Positions 12,691-24,081 of a DNA stretch of 36,608 nt are shown here, in pieces; positions within the stretch are counted from its first letter, which is position 1, and every line of letters begins with the position of its first letter. The stretch covers positions 1 through 36,608 of the forward strand of contig JAYMGJ010000652.1 of assembly GCA_037178675.1 (NCBI GenBank), in the 5' to 3' direction. A program made the translations under genes and the position numbers. The notes under the pieces are model-generated. The model saw only the letters and a program-made list of their open reading frames with translations, did not search any database and was not told the DNA's origin. The stretch is from Scleroderma bovista (Eukaryota; Basidiomycota; Agaricomycetes; Boletales; Sclerodermataceae).

Positions 12691-12999
12691 GGAATGAAAT
12701 GAAATGAAATAAAAATACAGGAGTCAGCACTGTAGATCACGTACATGTAGAGGGCAGAAGCCATCGCTGTGACGGTCAACAGCTGTTGACTCTAACTTCC
12801 CACTCAGGTCCCACCGTGAGAGGGCCCCCTTGATTAAAAGTAAGACCACAATCCATGTGTTACAACTAAGATGTATCCGAAGCAGATGTCAAGAGTCTTG
12901 CTACGGTCATATGATTTACTGCAGGTCGAACATGTCTAAATACGACAGAATCTGAGACATGTACATTGTAAGTTACCTCCTGCCAACTTCCTGGTCACA
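12691..12999. other. inter-module spacer
   Basis: No gene is seen. A short GAAAT microsatellite-like run lies near 12694-12713. From about 12850 the sequence matches the flank downstream of A3 (24430-24608), so this is the edge of the duplicated module. Confidence 0.55.
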
Positions 13000-15075
13000 T
13001 CACATAGAGCATTTACAGTAGCGCGCCGTAATCACAAAGGAAATACCAAATTGTAACGGAGACCTTGCAATGACTCGTTTCAAACCGCATCTGTAACAGA
13101 AGTGCGAGATGCATCCTGGTGTCACACACTGTACATGGCCCCGCCAATTGACATCAGTCACCTGGTCTTAGCCTGTGAATGTGGTCCGTGGAAAACTCAC
13201 CGCCATATGGTTGCACCCCCCCGTCTTCTGAACAGGCGCCTTGTATCCTGCACCGTCGTGATTCAGTAAACACCCCACGTACCTGGGCAGTGCTTCCAAC
13301 CCATCTGCTTCACTAGGTGTTTTAACTCTGACGAGCCATCGCAAGTGTGCTTAGGTCCATTCGAAGTGATCTCTTGTTGGCAGTTTTTGCACCAGGTATG
13401 ATGACAGCCCGGGAAAGGACACGTCATCTTGTCGAGATGATCGTAGTCGCTCTTGTCCACAAATGCAAACTGGCTGCACCTGGTCCATGACATTAATGTC
13501 AGTACTGTATCGCGGTTATCCGTCGGCGCGCACTCACTTGCGACAGTGTACCTGGATGGACAACTCTGCCATCTCTAGCTCTGCCCAGATCGCATACTGC
13601 TCCTCCGTCACACCCAAACGCTGCACGAACGCACCCGAAATCTCTGGAAAGGGGGCTTTGTTAATACATAGCTTATCTCAGGGACCAATCATGAAACCAC
13701 ATCCGCGAAGGGTTCGCGTTCTTCCGATCGGCCATGCACAACGGACAAAATACGGGAAACCGCCGTTCACTAATCTTGGCGCAAGCGTGTCCTGTGATAC
13801 CGGATATACACAACCAGTGTTGGCATGGGTCGAGATGAATGCCCAGCATCGCCAACACGTTCTCGAAGCAGACTCCGCATTCGATCTCCTCTTCTTCATC
13901 CTCGTCACCATCGCCATCCTGACTCTCATCATTCTCATCGTTATCGGAGTCCTCGATCAAGGTAAGCGATGTATCAGAAAGATTATCAAGGAAGAATATT
14001 CGCGCATGCCTCTTCGTCTGCTCGTACGGTATGAAGCTCGCTGCACGGGCAAGGAATGACCGAGGGTTCGAAGGCGCTCTCGAAGGACCTGCCACTGTCC
14101 GATTACCGCTTTGCCTGCGTCTTTCCGATTTATTTGATCTCCCGGCGTGCTCCCGGTCTCTGCTGGACGATGCACCCGATATCTGTGTGCCTTCATGACG
14201 TGTCGGCGGTGGTGCCGCATCAACCCAAGACCTCAGCAGCGCCATACTCTCCGCGACTCCGGCCCTTACGCCCTCTTTGAAAGTGTTCGCAGGTGCGACC
14301 GGCGAAAGCATATGGATCGCACAACTTGTTGTCAGCTGTGCCTGCCATTGCAGGTCATTCGAAAGGAGACGGTTGTCGATTGGCAGTATCCCTGACATGC
14401 GGCCGGCCGTCCTTCGAAGGAGGTGTTCAGTACGAAGCTGAGGTCGGACGTAGGGCGTTGATCCGCCGGTAGGTCCATGACAAGGAAGATATTCGTCGTC
14501 CACGTAAGAATTTTCATACACAACGTTATGTTTGACGCGCGACTGATGATCATTGCTGTTGCAGTTTTTCAGCTCTGCATCTCCCCAATAATTTAAGTCA
14601 TGTTCAGCAACGACCTACCACGTCGTTATCTGCCGTACCGGAGAGCCAACTTGAGTTGCGTGACACTGGGTGGACCATACTTGGTCTTGTCAAGTCTGAA
14701 GCTGTTCTTGAACACAGGTAGGTGATATAGTTCTGAAATATCAATTTGCGCGTCACTTGACCATTGGCCGCAAATTGAGACTACGTCCTAGAACGATACC
14801 CTTAGAAGCCCACTCCGGCGCATATGCATATGGTTGTCTACCTCGATAAAACTGTATTCTGCAATACTTGCGAAGAAGGTGTCTATGCGCCCTTTGGCTG
14901 TCCGTTCTTTCTGAAACGTTGCTCTTGCAAAGTTCAGCGCAAAAAGTGCACGAGTAGTTGTGTTTCTTCCATCGGGACCATGTAAGTTAGTAAAAGAGAT
15001 GATCCGCTCTTTTCCAGAAACGACGTCGCTGGTGAACCCAGGAGTACCAGATGCTTGGGAATAAAGGACTTGCAT
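13000..15075 (-). pseudogene. RBR ligase type A copy 2, multiply disabled
   Basis: The copy is colinear with the intact type A genes (ATG at 15075, exon 1 14842-15075, stop at 13000) but carries independent lesions. The acceptor before exon 3 has changed from AATAGGGAG to ATTGGGGAG. The sixth codon of that exon is TGA instead of TGC. A 1-nt deletion near 14410 (GTCTCTTCG to GTCCTTCG) shifts the frame within VLNTSFE. RING1 CISC is CISG. RING2 CPRC is CPRY. The final zinc-ligand His is Arg (ARYCKC). The IBR is still well preserved. The intron before RING2 is only about 35 nt. Decay looks recent because most of the frame is still legible. Confidence 0.88.
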
Positions 15076-15159
15076 GGATACGAGGACAAGACACAAACGC
15101 TGGAAGGCATGTTGTAGGGTGTCTCAATGAGCTTAGCGCCCCATCAGTGAAGCAGGCAT

Positions 15160-15430
15160 GCGATTGGAGCGTGGCTAATGGAATTGGTTCGTCGCAGTGG
15201 AATATATACTACAGCTAGCATGATGTCTCACCTCGAGGTGTGCAGCCGTCAGCACGTCTGCTGAAAAAAAACCATTGCAGTGACCAACGCCATATATGAA
15301 AGAGTACGAGAAATCAAATGCTAGTGTGCAAGTGGCACCACCAAAACAGCAGTCCAATAATTGATGCACGAAGTTGAAGCTCCATGAAACTTCCCAAATA
15401 CGACAATTATCGGATTATCCCTGCCGGAGA
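15160..15430 (-). pseudogene. 3' remnant of an RBR type B gene
   Basis: The sequence resembles the promoter-proximal flank of type A genes followed by the last coding part of type B. The TGATGCACGAAGT...CCAAATACGACAA segment near 15360-15405 corresponds to 27034-27074 at the end of the intact B gene. Nothing upstream of the last exon remains, so the B partner of copy A2 has been deleted except for its tail. Confidence 0.6.
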
Positions 15431-15628
15431 TCGCTGCTTTCTTAATGGTTGCTAGGCATCAGCCCCGGCTGTTTCATCATCAATTTAGAATTCCAATACA
15501 ACAAATTTGACAGATTTTTTTCTTATAGATAAACAGAAAGGGCGAGTCTCCCACAGCCAAAGACTTTGTATCTTACGTCTATTCAAATACTTCCCTGGTC
15601 AGTAAACACGTATCTACACATTCTCTGC

Positions 15629-16117
15629 TCAACACGTCAGGTTGCCATCACTATTTGTTACACAATTATCTATTCATGACGATATGTTTATCTTCTCTGC
15701 CTCAGTTATTGCATCGTGCAACTTACCTAGTTCAGCGAGCGTATGCTGCCCAACCTGGTTATAATCCTTGCAGGTGCATATCAGGAAGTGTGCATCGTCA
15801 GAGAGCCCGCAGTCACTGCAAGTCGCTGAATAACCTCCACTGTTTCAACAATGATGATGGTCATCACTAGATTGGCATGTAAAATGATGGCCTACTCACC
15901 CGTTGGCGGTGCATCGCAAGTATCCGTTTACGTTTACAATGCATTGATCTAAGTCGATGGACATCGCACCGTAGGTGCCATCGTCATGCTGACAGGTCGC
16001 AGAGAGCACTGTGCCAGACAATGAGAGGTCCTTGCAGCCTCTAATGATGTCTAAATTGGCAGCATAAGTCGACAGCGCTACCAGGATGAGAGATGCTGAA
16101 ATACTGAAAAGATGCAT
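15629..16117 (-). CDS. secreted cyanovirin-N homolog (CVNH), copy 1
   Basis: CVNH domains are small carbohydrate-binding (typically mannose-binding) lectin folds common in fungi. Three exons (15900-16117, 15727-15839, 15629-15669) give 123 aa. A signal peptide of about 19 residues (MHLFSISASLILVALSTYA) precedes the domain. Typical CVNH features are GCKDLSLSGTVLSATC, SIDLDQCIVNVNGYLRC, then in the second half GYSATCSDC, LICTCKDYN and DNCVTNSDGNLTC-stop. The last two exons are short, and their splice phases match copy 2 exactly. A TATA box lies about 40 nt upstream. It is probably secreted, with sugar specificity unknown. Confidence 0.85.
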
Positions 16118-16155
16118 GTTTTCCTACAAGATCAACTGATCCAATCATATCAACC

Positions 16156-16162
16156 TTTTATA
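16156..16162 (-). promoter_or_regulatory. TATA box of CVNH copy 1
   Basis: TATAAAA on the minus strand sits within GGTATAAAAGG, 39 nt before the ATG at 16117. The same ATGGTATAAAAGG context precedes CVNH copy 2. Confidence 0.7.
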
Positions 16163-16505
16163 CCATGTACGCCTCATCGTGCGGTAAGGGGGGAATTGAC
16201 CGTTCAGGTCACATTCCCGTTCTGCATCTACACATAAATAGCATGTGAAAGTGGGTTTCCCATTATTCTCGCATCCTGACAGCCCATGTAACATGAAAGT
16301 CAGTAACTCAACAGTCCGAGCCGTACTATGGGCAATGAGGTAAGCACGGAAATCAGGTGTTCGAAGGATATTGAGCAAGTATCACCGCAATAAAGGACGC
16401 ATGTCTGAGTGAACCTGGATTAGGACTGTAAAACAATTGCGAACGTGATGATGACCACATTTTTCTTGTGGTTCGAGACCATACCATTTGCAGCATTTGG
16501 AGGCC

Positions 16506-16907
16506 TCAGATCCGTGAGCACGGAAATTGGACACAAGCGTGACGAGGAAGCGTCTCTGCATTAACTGCAAACGAGGAACTCAGCGGTGTCAATGCAACTT
16601 GACGTACATCTGAGTCAGCTTGGATCAAAAAAATATTTACCAACGTGATGGTGAGCGTCCCCGATGCATCTTGATTTCTCACAGAATTTTTGCACCCAGA
16701 AGTCGTGGCCGTATGGCACAACGCCTTTGGAATAGGGAAATGCACGGATATGGGAAACTCGCCGGTCTGGGCTAGAACTGTGGTGCCCAGTACCCCATCG
16801 GGCGTACCAGAATGGATATGAGCGATTGTGCAAGTGTCTAAAGTAGTAGGGCTAAGCTCACGCCAGTATGCCCTTTGTTGTCTCCGCTCACCCTCCCGCA
16901 CAAGCAA
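16506..16907 (-). CDS. unassigned open frame, 133 codons
   Basis: This is a long open frame on the minus strand just upstream of the CVNH promoter duplication. It contains TIAHIHSGTPDGVLGTTVL and SGTLTITLVNIFLIQA. The AHIH-x-G-x-x-DG pattern is faintly like a CHRD domain, but this is not enough to assign one. It may be one exon of a decayed gene. No paralog is seen next to CVNH copy 2. Confidence 0.25.
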   Translation of the reverse strand: MLVREGERRQQRAYWRELSPTTLDTCTIAHIHSGTPDGVLGTTVLAQTGEFPISVHFPIPKALCHTATTSGCKNSVRNQDASGTLTITLVNIFLIQADSDVRQVALTPLSSSFAVNAETLPRHACVQFPCSRI

Positions 16908-18203
16908 CCCAAACCGACTTATCTACGAAAATACCTGACACCAAGCGATGACACTCACCAAGGTGATGGTTGCAAGTATCAGTGCCCAGTCAGGACAACA
17001 GCGACATGTATGGATTTACCAGCACACGGCCTGCGATAATCACAAACACCCCATGGACAGCGACTTAACAGGTTGCACCACATCATGACAACAATGTGAC
17101 GTACCAAACACTGCCGCTGTGGCACATCGCCCAAGCGGGCTCTAGGTAGTATAGGTCAGAGGTCTCAGATTTATCAGGGTCTCCTCCCATGTCCTGTGGA
17201 CAACGTTTGAACTACGCCATGGGGTCGTCATTGATCGATGTAACACAAGCGCGTACTCCTTTTGCGACTTAGACTTTCTCAATTCGAATCTGCAAATAAG
17301 TGCTGCATGTTGTATCTTCTGACCTCTTGGGGTATCATACTAAGATGGCCGACATCTGCGGCTTCCAGAGACGCCTAAACGTCAACTGTGTGCTTTCTCA
17401 CAACTTCTCTCAGTGCAACCAAAGGGAAGATCCAACGGTGGAACAGAGTAAGACAGACACTGCGGCACTGTGAAGCTGGGAAAACTTCTAGAAAGAATCT
17501 TCAATAGGTGGTCGTCCTGTTGTTCTCATGCTGAGGGATGGTGAAACGATAGTGAAGAGCTGGGCGCTTGAAGCACGGAGGAACGACAGTAGCACAGCAT
17601 GAATTGTTTGGCTGCATTCCTAAACCAAACAAAAGCGCTCATCGTCATGCTTACTGTAAAGTTGATTGAAACACTATGTAGGCCGATGTTAAATCCCGTC
17701 CTCCCGAAAGGTAGACGTCCTCCTACGGGGCCAAAAGGTCCGCCCACTCCCTCAACAGCAATCAGACAACAGCACCGCTCGCAAGTAACGCCGCGAGTCA
17801 TGCTAGCCAGTGTGTCATGCACAAATCGTGCTTACAGCTCTCTGATTCTGACTCTGCCGAGTACCTCAATGCGGTGTATGCTGTCGTGAATCGACCATCT
17901 GTTGGCTCGCCCTTGTGTCTTCTCCTTTTCATTCGGGGGAGCTATGCAGAAATGGGCAAGAGGTGATGAAGCTAGAGCCAAGGCATACTTCCTGGCAGCT
18001 AAAGGGGAAGCATGAATATTATGGCGGTGACTGTGGTTTCGTCATGGCTAGAATCAGGCGGTGCACCCGAGCCTTCGTGCACAGCAATGCCTCCCTGGCT
18101 GTCTCGACCCTACATCGTAGATGATCCCCCGACTTTGACTCATTCGGAGTTGGCGTCGCTGCTCCGTTCAACCCCGATGATCTTGGCGGTGCATTTGGTA
18201 GGG
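16908..18203. other. 1.3-kb region without a recognisable gene
   Basis: Open frames of about 100 codons overlap on both strands near 17526-17889 with no recognisable product. No repeat or RNA gene was found. Confidence 0.4.
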
Positions 18204-18480
18204 TATAAACCATTGGTAAAGACAAGGCCATTCCCCAGAATCGCACACTCTTCACCACTACATCCACACTTGCGTATTTCGTCTCTTCTGCGTAACTATG
18301 AAATTCACCACCGTCTTTGTCGCCCTCGCTACCTCTGCCCTCCATTATTGTGCCAATTGTGAGCCTCACTGGTCCCATGGCATGCTTAACCCTGGCTGCT
18401 CTGCAGGACAACGTCCACTGTCAAGTGGAACTCGTCAGCATCCCATCCCTCGGAGCCGAGTAGCAACTGGTCAAACTTAA
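18204..18480 (+). pseudogene. TATA-driven start of a small secreted protein, probably truncated
   Basis: A TATAAA at 18204-18209 and a pyrimidine-rich leader precede an ATG at 18298. The frame starts MKFTTVFVALATSAL, a typical fungal signal peptide of the type seen in hydrophobins and other small secreted proteins. A plausible 48-nt intron (18359-18406, with CTTAAC branch and CTCTGCAG acceptor) follows, but joining it yields a stop. The mature part has no recognisable cysteine pattern. I read it as a decayed small secreted protein gene; the family cannot be named. Confidence 0.35.
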
Positions 18481-18981
18481 AGGCATGTCCAAGTTTAGAA
18501 AGCGAGTGCTTAAGAACGGAGAATGGCTGACAATAGAACCAGGACGAGATTGGCTCTACAAAGCAGTTCACAAAAAAGTTCCTCGTCTTCCTCGTTTTTG
18601 GAATATCCATCCTGTAAGAAATCTGGATATCACGTTTTTATTTTTATTAATTTGCTGATCGTGCTGCAAATGGTATAGTTGGGAAACTCCACGGGTGATT
18701 CCACTAAAACGTGTCGTCATCTCATTAGTGAATATTTTACAGTGCTAATCCAGGCTCACATCCTTTTTCGAATTAGTGCAGATGTACTTTCTCAATATAC
18801 TTAGAGCGCCTGATTTTCGTGCTTACCCACAGTTACGGCTTGGAGAAACGTAAGTTGCTGACTTGCACAATGTTTAGATGTGATGACATGATGGCAGAAT
18901 GGCGGGGAACTCACTCTCTGTGAGCTCTTTATGTGGAGAGATACCGAAGAGGTTGGCTACTCCATGATGAGACATACATGG

Positions 18982-18988
18982 TATAAAA
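18982..18988 (+). promoter_or_regulatory. TATA box of CVNH copy 2
   Basis: TATAAAA lies in the context ATGGTATAAAAGG, 37 nt upstream of the chosen ATG at 19026. It supports that start over the in-frame ATG at 18990, which lies almost on the TATA box. Confidence 0.7.
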
Positions 18989-19025
18989 GGTGGATGGTCA
19001 GATCAAGCTAGTTTTGCAGGAAATC

Positions 19026-19526
19026 ATGTCTCACTTCAAGTTCTTGGTTTCTCTCATCCTCATAGCACTTTCAACTCATTGTGCTGCCAACGAATTGGGT
19101 GGCTTCGGTGAAAACTGCAAAGACACTTACTTGGAAGACAATGTGTGCTATTCAACCTATCAGAGTACGGACGGTTCGGACCATTGGACGTATGTCGAGT
19201 TAGACCAATGTCAAGTTGTAAACACAAACGAAACTTGTACTGCTCTGTAAAGTGAGTTGGCTATTATTTCCCATGTCAATCTAATGATGCCCCATGATCA
19301 TTATTAAAACAGTGGAAATTATTCATCGACTTGCAGTAGCTGCTCCTTCAGTGGTCCTGCAACAACAACCCTGACGTGCACCTGCAAAGATTATAACCAT
19401 GTTGGGAAAACCGTGACCATTAACCTGAGTAAGTTGCACAATGAAATGACAGGGCTGGGAAAGATAAACACACCATTTCAAACAGATTCCTGCTTATCAA
19501 ATAGTAATGGCATCCTGACATGCTAA
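19026..19526 (+). CDS. secreted cyanovirin-N homolog (CVNH), copy 2
   Basis: Three exons (19026-19246, 19313-19428, 19486-19526) give 125 aa. The signal peptide is MSHFKFLVSLILIALSTHCA. The first half has ENCKDTYLEDNVCYSTYQ and YVELDQCQVV. The second half has NYSSTCSSC, LTCTCKDYN and NSCLSNSNGILTC-stop. The first-half repeat has diverged much more from copy 1 than the second half, which suggests changed or relaxed selection on one sugar-binding site. The donor at 19247 (GTAAAG) is weak. The next GT, seven bases on, would place a stop before it. Confidence 0.83.
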
Positions 19527-21801
19527 GACAAATGTGCACTACTAATCATGGAAGTACTCGAATGGGTATAAGGTACAAGGTCTTTTGTTTTGGGAAACTT
19601 GATGGTGCTGTGTGTTCATCTACAAAAATAAATAAAAAGTCTGTTGCATGTATTATGACAAAGTCTGCAGAGCTGCTTTGACATTGAAAATATGTACTAG
19701 CATTCGGAATACTATCTTGAATGGACTTTGGATACACCTACCCATAACTTCAATGATGGTGTCGGACCATATATAGCTGTCCAATATAGAACCAAGTAGA
19801 CAGGACGTGCTTCACGTCCCGTCCTGTCCGCTCTGCAGTCGCTGTCAACTTAACTTTGTATCGGCTATTCCAATTAGTATTAAAAAATATAGTTGTGCAG
19901 TATATCCACCTCACAATGATATTCGTTCCCACTGCTCCGTCTGTAAGCTTTGCAAACACTCCAAGTACAAATTTCACCTCCTCAGGGAATTCTTCGCAAT
20001 AGCACGACCAGCTCCCCTCGTGGTACAATGCAGTCATTGAGTCACTGGGACGTCTCATTTCCCCTGGACATGCTTTCCCTTGACATATCCATAATGCATC
20101 CCACAGTATACTAAATCCAAGCCATGAGCTTTATTAGTACCAACTACCATGCTCAGGCTGCAGTAGCCACCAAAAATTCCTAACCTATTCTAAACATGGT
20201 TGATTGAACAGTTTACGATATGTTAATTACATTATTAACATGTGCATAATGACGTACCTCCGGAAACACCGGAGCCGTAGAGCACGTACTTACTTCCTTC
20301 AATGCCGTGGTGAAGGACTAACTTCATTGAGTTACATAGGTCATACGTACTACTAGAGGTAAGATTTAGAACCTTCACATAACTCGTAGATTGGCAGCGG
20401 TGGTCATAGTACAGGATTTGCTCAACAAACTGGCCCCAATTGGCAAGTTGGCAAGTGCTGATAGGGTTATGTACCTCTTTTTTGCTATCGCGGGAAAGTA
20501 GGGGAAAGTGTTCCCTTAGTCGACACCTTGCATATGACTGCAGCATTTTAATGGCATGCATCGAACGACAACAATGAAGAAGGTTTGGATTCCATTGTTG
20601 ATCCATCCACGACTATGTAGAGTATTCCAACCACTGGGTTAGTCCAATTTGCATGCTCGGCATTATCACGCTAGTGATCAAAATCTTACCATCCCATCTT
20701 CACTGAGAACTTGGATAAAAATTCTATCTATGCCACAAATTTTCCCTTACATCGTGAGGGTTCGCCAATGATCGCCGTCAGTATGCCCACCTCACTGCCG
20801 AGAACTTTAGCCACCGTGCCGGGCCAAAACACGTAAGGAAACGTTTTCGACGCCTCATGACACATGCTTAGGGTTTGATGACCCTTCGGACTGATCGGTG
20901 ATGCTGCGAAGTCTAGTGTTACTCACGGAAATGTATGACAGGACTTTCTCAAAACCTCCGGTGATGATGTTTGAACCTTGTAACTCAGCGCGGGCGGCGT
21001 ACAAATAAGTTTCGTGGCTGAAAGGGCAATAGGTTACGGGCTGGGACAAACGATGATTATGACATGCATAATTTGCAGGTACATTGTGTGCATAGAGAGG
21101 GAACCTTGAGATTGTTTTCACTGTGGTGCTCTGTGGAGTTGGGGGTTCCTGTCTACCCAACGTAATTCTGTGGATGACTTCAAATCAGTATTGGCGTCTG
21201 TCTCAGATTCTCGATCCACGATACCTCATGAGATTATGACAAGTTCGTGATGTGGCCCGATAAACCACTGCCAATACAAAAACGTTGTAAGAAGGGACCA
21301 TCCACCGAGAAGGCCCAGGGAGTTACTGGGCGTCCGGGACACATCATTGAGTTTCGGGGTGTACCCAAATTCTTCAAGTACAAGCCGTATGTATAGGTCC
21401 GAGAACCTCGAAACCGCTAGGATCCCTCGCTATCGGATATTCCGACCGTTTCCGCGTTCATTCCTATGTAATTATTTCAGTTCGAAGAAAAGAAAGGAGA
21501 CTGAGCATATCGTGGTTCAGCGAGTAGCGTGCACATAACATGCACATGTATGGAATAGAAAATTCCTCATTATGGAAGTGAGTCTCTCCCCCAGACTTTG
21601 GAAGTAACTCGCTGTCCTCATGTCGCCTTTCAGAAGGAGATCGATCGATAATCATCCTCATCAAAACTGCCAGCGTGCTCCCTCAAAGCCCAGCATCTGC
21701 TCTCAAGAACCCCTTCATCATCGGTGGGCTCCAGGTACCATCTTGTCTAGCTCACCAGGAGACTGCTGCAGGACGCATCCGATAATCCTTACAGTGACAT
21801 C
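19527..21801. other. 2.3-kb region, no assignable gene
   Basis: Three minus-strand open frames look more protein-like than chance: about 20058-19750 (WSCYCEEFPEEVKFVLGVFA), 20606-20235 (KLVLHHGIEGSKYVLYGSG) and 21160-20855 (GSNIITGGFEKVLSYIS, followed by a GTGAGT donor). A further frame near 20840-20730 reads VFWPGTVAKVLGSEVGILTA. They might be exons of one minus-strand gene or a decayed gene. I recognise no domain and cannot build a continuous model. Confidence 0.35.
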
Positions 21802-24081
21802 ATGAAGCGTGGTTTCCTCAAGACCGATAAAGCCAAGAATGCGCTGGAGAAGGAATGTCCCTTAGAACCCGATAGATCACCCCCAGGTGGAACGAAAATG
21901 GCTGCCCCGAAGCAAGAACCTGAGCTCGTTCCAACTGAAAGTCAAAGCACGGAAGATAAACAAAAGAGGTACGTTGCGAGACCTTTTTTTCAGTCCAGTG
22001 CATACATTAGATACCCTATCTCATCGCATATACCCAGCTCAAAGAAACAGCCATCTGCTCATCTTGAGCTTGGTTATGATGATATCACGCCCTCCACCGA
22101 CCTTCACAGGCTTCCCCCTTGCATCGCATCTAAATACAAGGACAAAAAGCGTGTCGTGTTTCGTGGCTGGCCGCGTGACCCTAATGGTAAACCTCTGTGT
22201 TTCTCTGAATCCGACATTCGCGGAAAAGAGACTCCCAACGGCCTCAGCTGGGGTGCAACTCTTTACGATTTCTATCACGTCCAGGCAATTCCCCAGATAG
22301 AAAACTTTATAAGTATGACGTCTGGAAGCCGCATCGCCGCTGCTGTACGGGCGGTGGGAGAGACCGATGTGGCAGCTGACGAACTCTCGTGGGCAGATCA
22401 GGAGGCGGATCCATGCGAAGTTCCTGTAGCGGATCCTGGAGAGCTCATCCAGTTGTTTGAACTCAGGATGTTGATTAGGATCTTCGATAAATTCTCAGCG
22501 GTTGACGAGGTACGCACGCGTACAATGGCGAAGGATGACAGAAAATCAACTAAGCATCCCAAAAACAAGGACGATGCGCCATGGAATGGTGTCGCGTCCG
22601 TATTGATGTCGGACAGGCCACTGTCTTCGCCTTTCCACCCTTCGCATTACCCACCACCCTGGCCCTTCATCCCCTTCTCCTGTCCTAAAACGTTGCTCCA
22701 AAAACGTATTCCACTTCACCTTCTCCCTGAGACACTCTACATACATGACCCATATGACCTACTGTCCGTCTCCGAATCCACCCGTCGGCCAGAAACCACG
22801 ACCCCGTGGCTGGAGAAACCGCCAAAAGTACACCAATACAAGCTGAAACTCATCTCCAGCGCTCGCAGCACTGTCCGGGAAATGCGCAAGGAAGCGGAGG
22901 AAGAGGAACGGAAGAAGGCACGTATTTTGCATGTCTACCGGTTCATGCCCACCGAAGAGGAACGTGCACGAGGCGAGCCTACATATGAAGTACCGCTGCC
23001 GATCGAACCGCCTGCCCTGACACGGGTTGAAGAGGCTCACTTATACCTCTCCCCCACCGGGGAACTAGGCGAAGGGAACCATTCCGTTGTGTACAAGGCA
23101 GAGTTTGAGCTTCCACGCGATCTGTTTCTGGAACCCCAAATCTGTATCCCTTGTGTGTTCGAGGAGCTCCAAAAAGAGATACGCAAGTTAAAGAAATCGG
23201 GAAAGTGGAAGACAATGTTACATGCCGTCGGATGTGAATGCCCTCTGGAGAGCGAGGCCGAAGGCTTGCCTGACGAGAATTACGAAATACCTGTTCCGCC
23301 AGATCCAAACGAAGAATTTGACGCTGAACATATCACCTTTATACCACGCGCGCTGTGTGACTCAAAGAGTTCATCGCCTCCACTGGAGACCACGCCACAC
23401 GTCTTTCGTGTGTACTGCCCCGACATTCAGTGGCAAAACCCAAAAGCTCCATGTTAGCATGTAGCTCATCGGATTCGTCCTTGTCCACGTACTGCCATGT
23501 TCGAAGTCGCTGCCAAACTATCGGTTCAGCATGACGCCCACCTTGAGCGTGAGGCTAGGAACTATCAAAGTTTTCCGGACCACTTTTTCCAGCACTGGAA
23601 CGGTTACAACCTCATTCGTCCGCTACATGGACCAGTCCCAGTGCACGCCCTTGTTCCCCAGTTTTACGGATACTACATTCCCAATGATATACCAGCGTCT
23701 ACTGCATCCAGCGATGAAGATGAAACCAATGATGATGAAGATGAGCCTTACCTCAGTCCTATCCTTCTCATAGAAAACTGCGGCGTCCCAGTGGTCCCAT
23801 CCAAACTCTCCAAAGACGACCGCGAAGAATGCGTCTCTCTCCTCCTTCGGTTCAACCAGGCTGGCTGGCTGCATGACTCGATTGCAGCGCGTAATGTTCT
23901 TGTGCAGAAGGGTCCACCGACGATGTGGCCGCTCGAGCGGGCAATCACAGATCAGTCAAGTTTTCGGTTGATAGATTTTGGCAGGTCATGGTTGGTTGAG
24001 GATCCCGAGGGTTCTGAGTTTCATATGGCGGCGGATGAAGCGATGAAGCTGTTCGGGATGATGTTTGGGATGTTCGTGTGA
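21802..24081 (+). CDS. protein-kinase-like protein of basidiomycete type, with an in-frame TAG
   Basis: A 551-codon frame (21802-23457) ends in TAG and continues in the same frame to 24081, for 759 aa if the TAG is ignored. A glycine-loop-like GELGEGNHSVVYKAE lies near residue 420. The VAAK lysine lies about 20 codons after the stop. A catalytic-loop equivalent LHDSIAARNVLV lies near 690 and IDFGRSW near 725. HRD is replaced by HDS, as in other mushroom kinase-like families, so phosphotransfer is uncertain. The N-terminal 400 residues are unassigned, with a charged helix (EMRKEAEEEERKKA) at about 355-370. A 54-nt in-frame intron (23453-23506) would remove the TAG, but its signals (GTTAGC...CGAAG) are weak and it would delete residues before the VAAK strand. 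A premature stop is more likely. Confidence 0.72.

Larger units (their letters stand above)
15629..16515 (-). repeat. inverted duplication, left arm (CVNH copy 1 plus promoter)
   Basis: The arm matches 18660-19526 in inverted orientation. Outside the coding part, shared stretches include TGCTGCAAATGGTAT, TTTTACAGTxCTAATCCAGG, CTCAATATxCTT, CCTGATTTxCGTGCTTACC and ATGGTATAAAAGG. The similarity therefore covers about 400 nt of upstream DNA. Confidence 0.7.
18660..19526 (+). repeat. inverted duplication, right arm (CVNH copy 2 plus promoter)
   Basis: Counterpart of 15629-16515. The arms face away from each other, so the two CVNH genes are divergent, with about 2.9 kb between their starts. Confidence 0.7.

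Noticed and set aside
16506..16907. CHRD-domain protein
   Set aside because: Only an AHIH-x-G-type string is suggestive. The rest of the domain and a signal peptide are not evident, so it is listed as unassigned.
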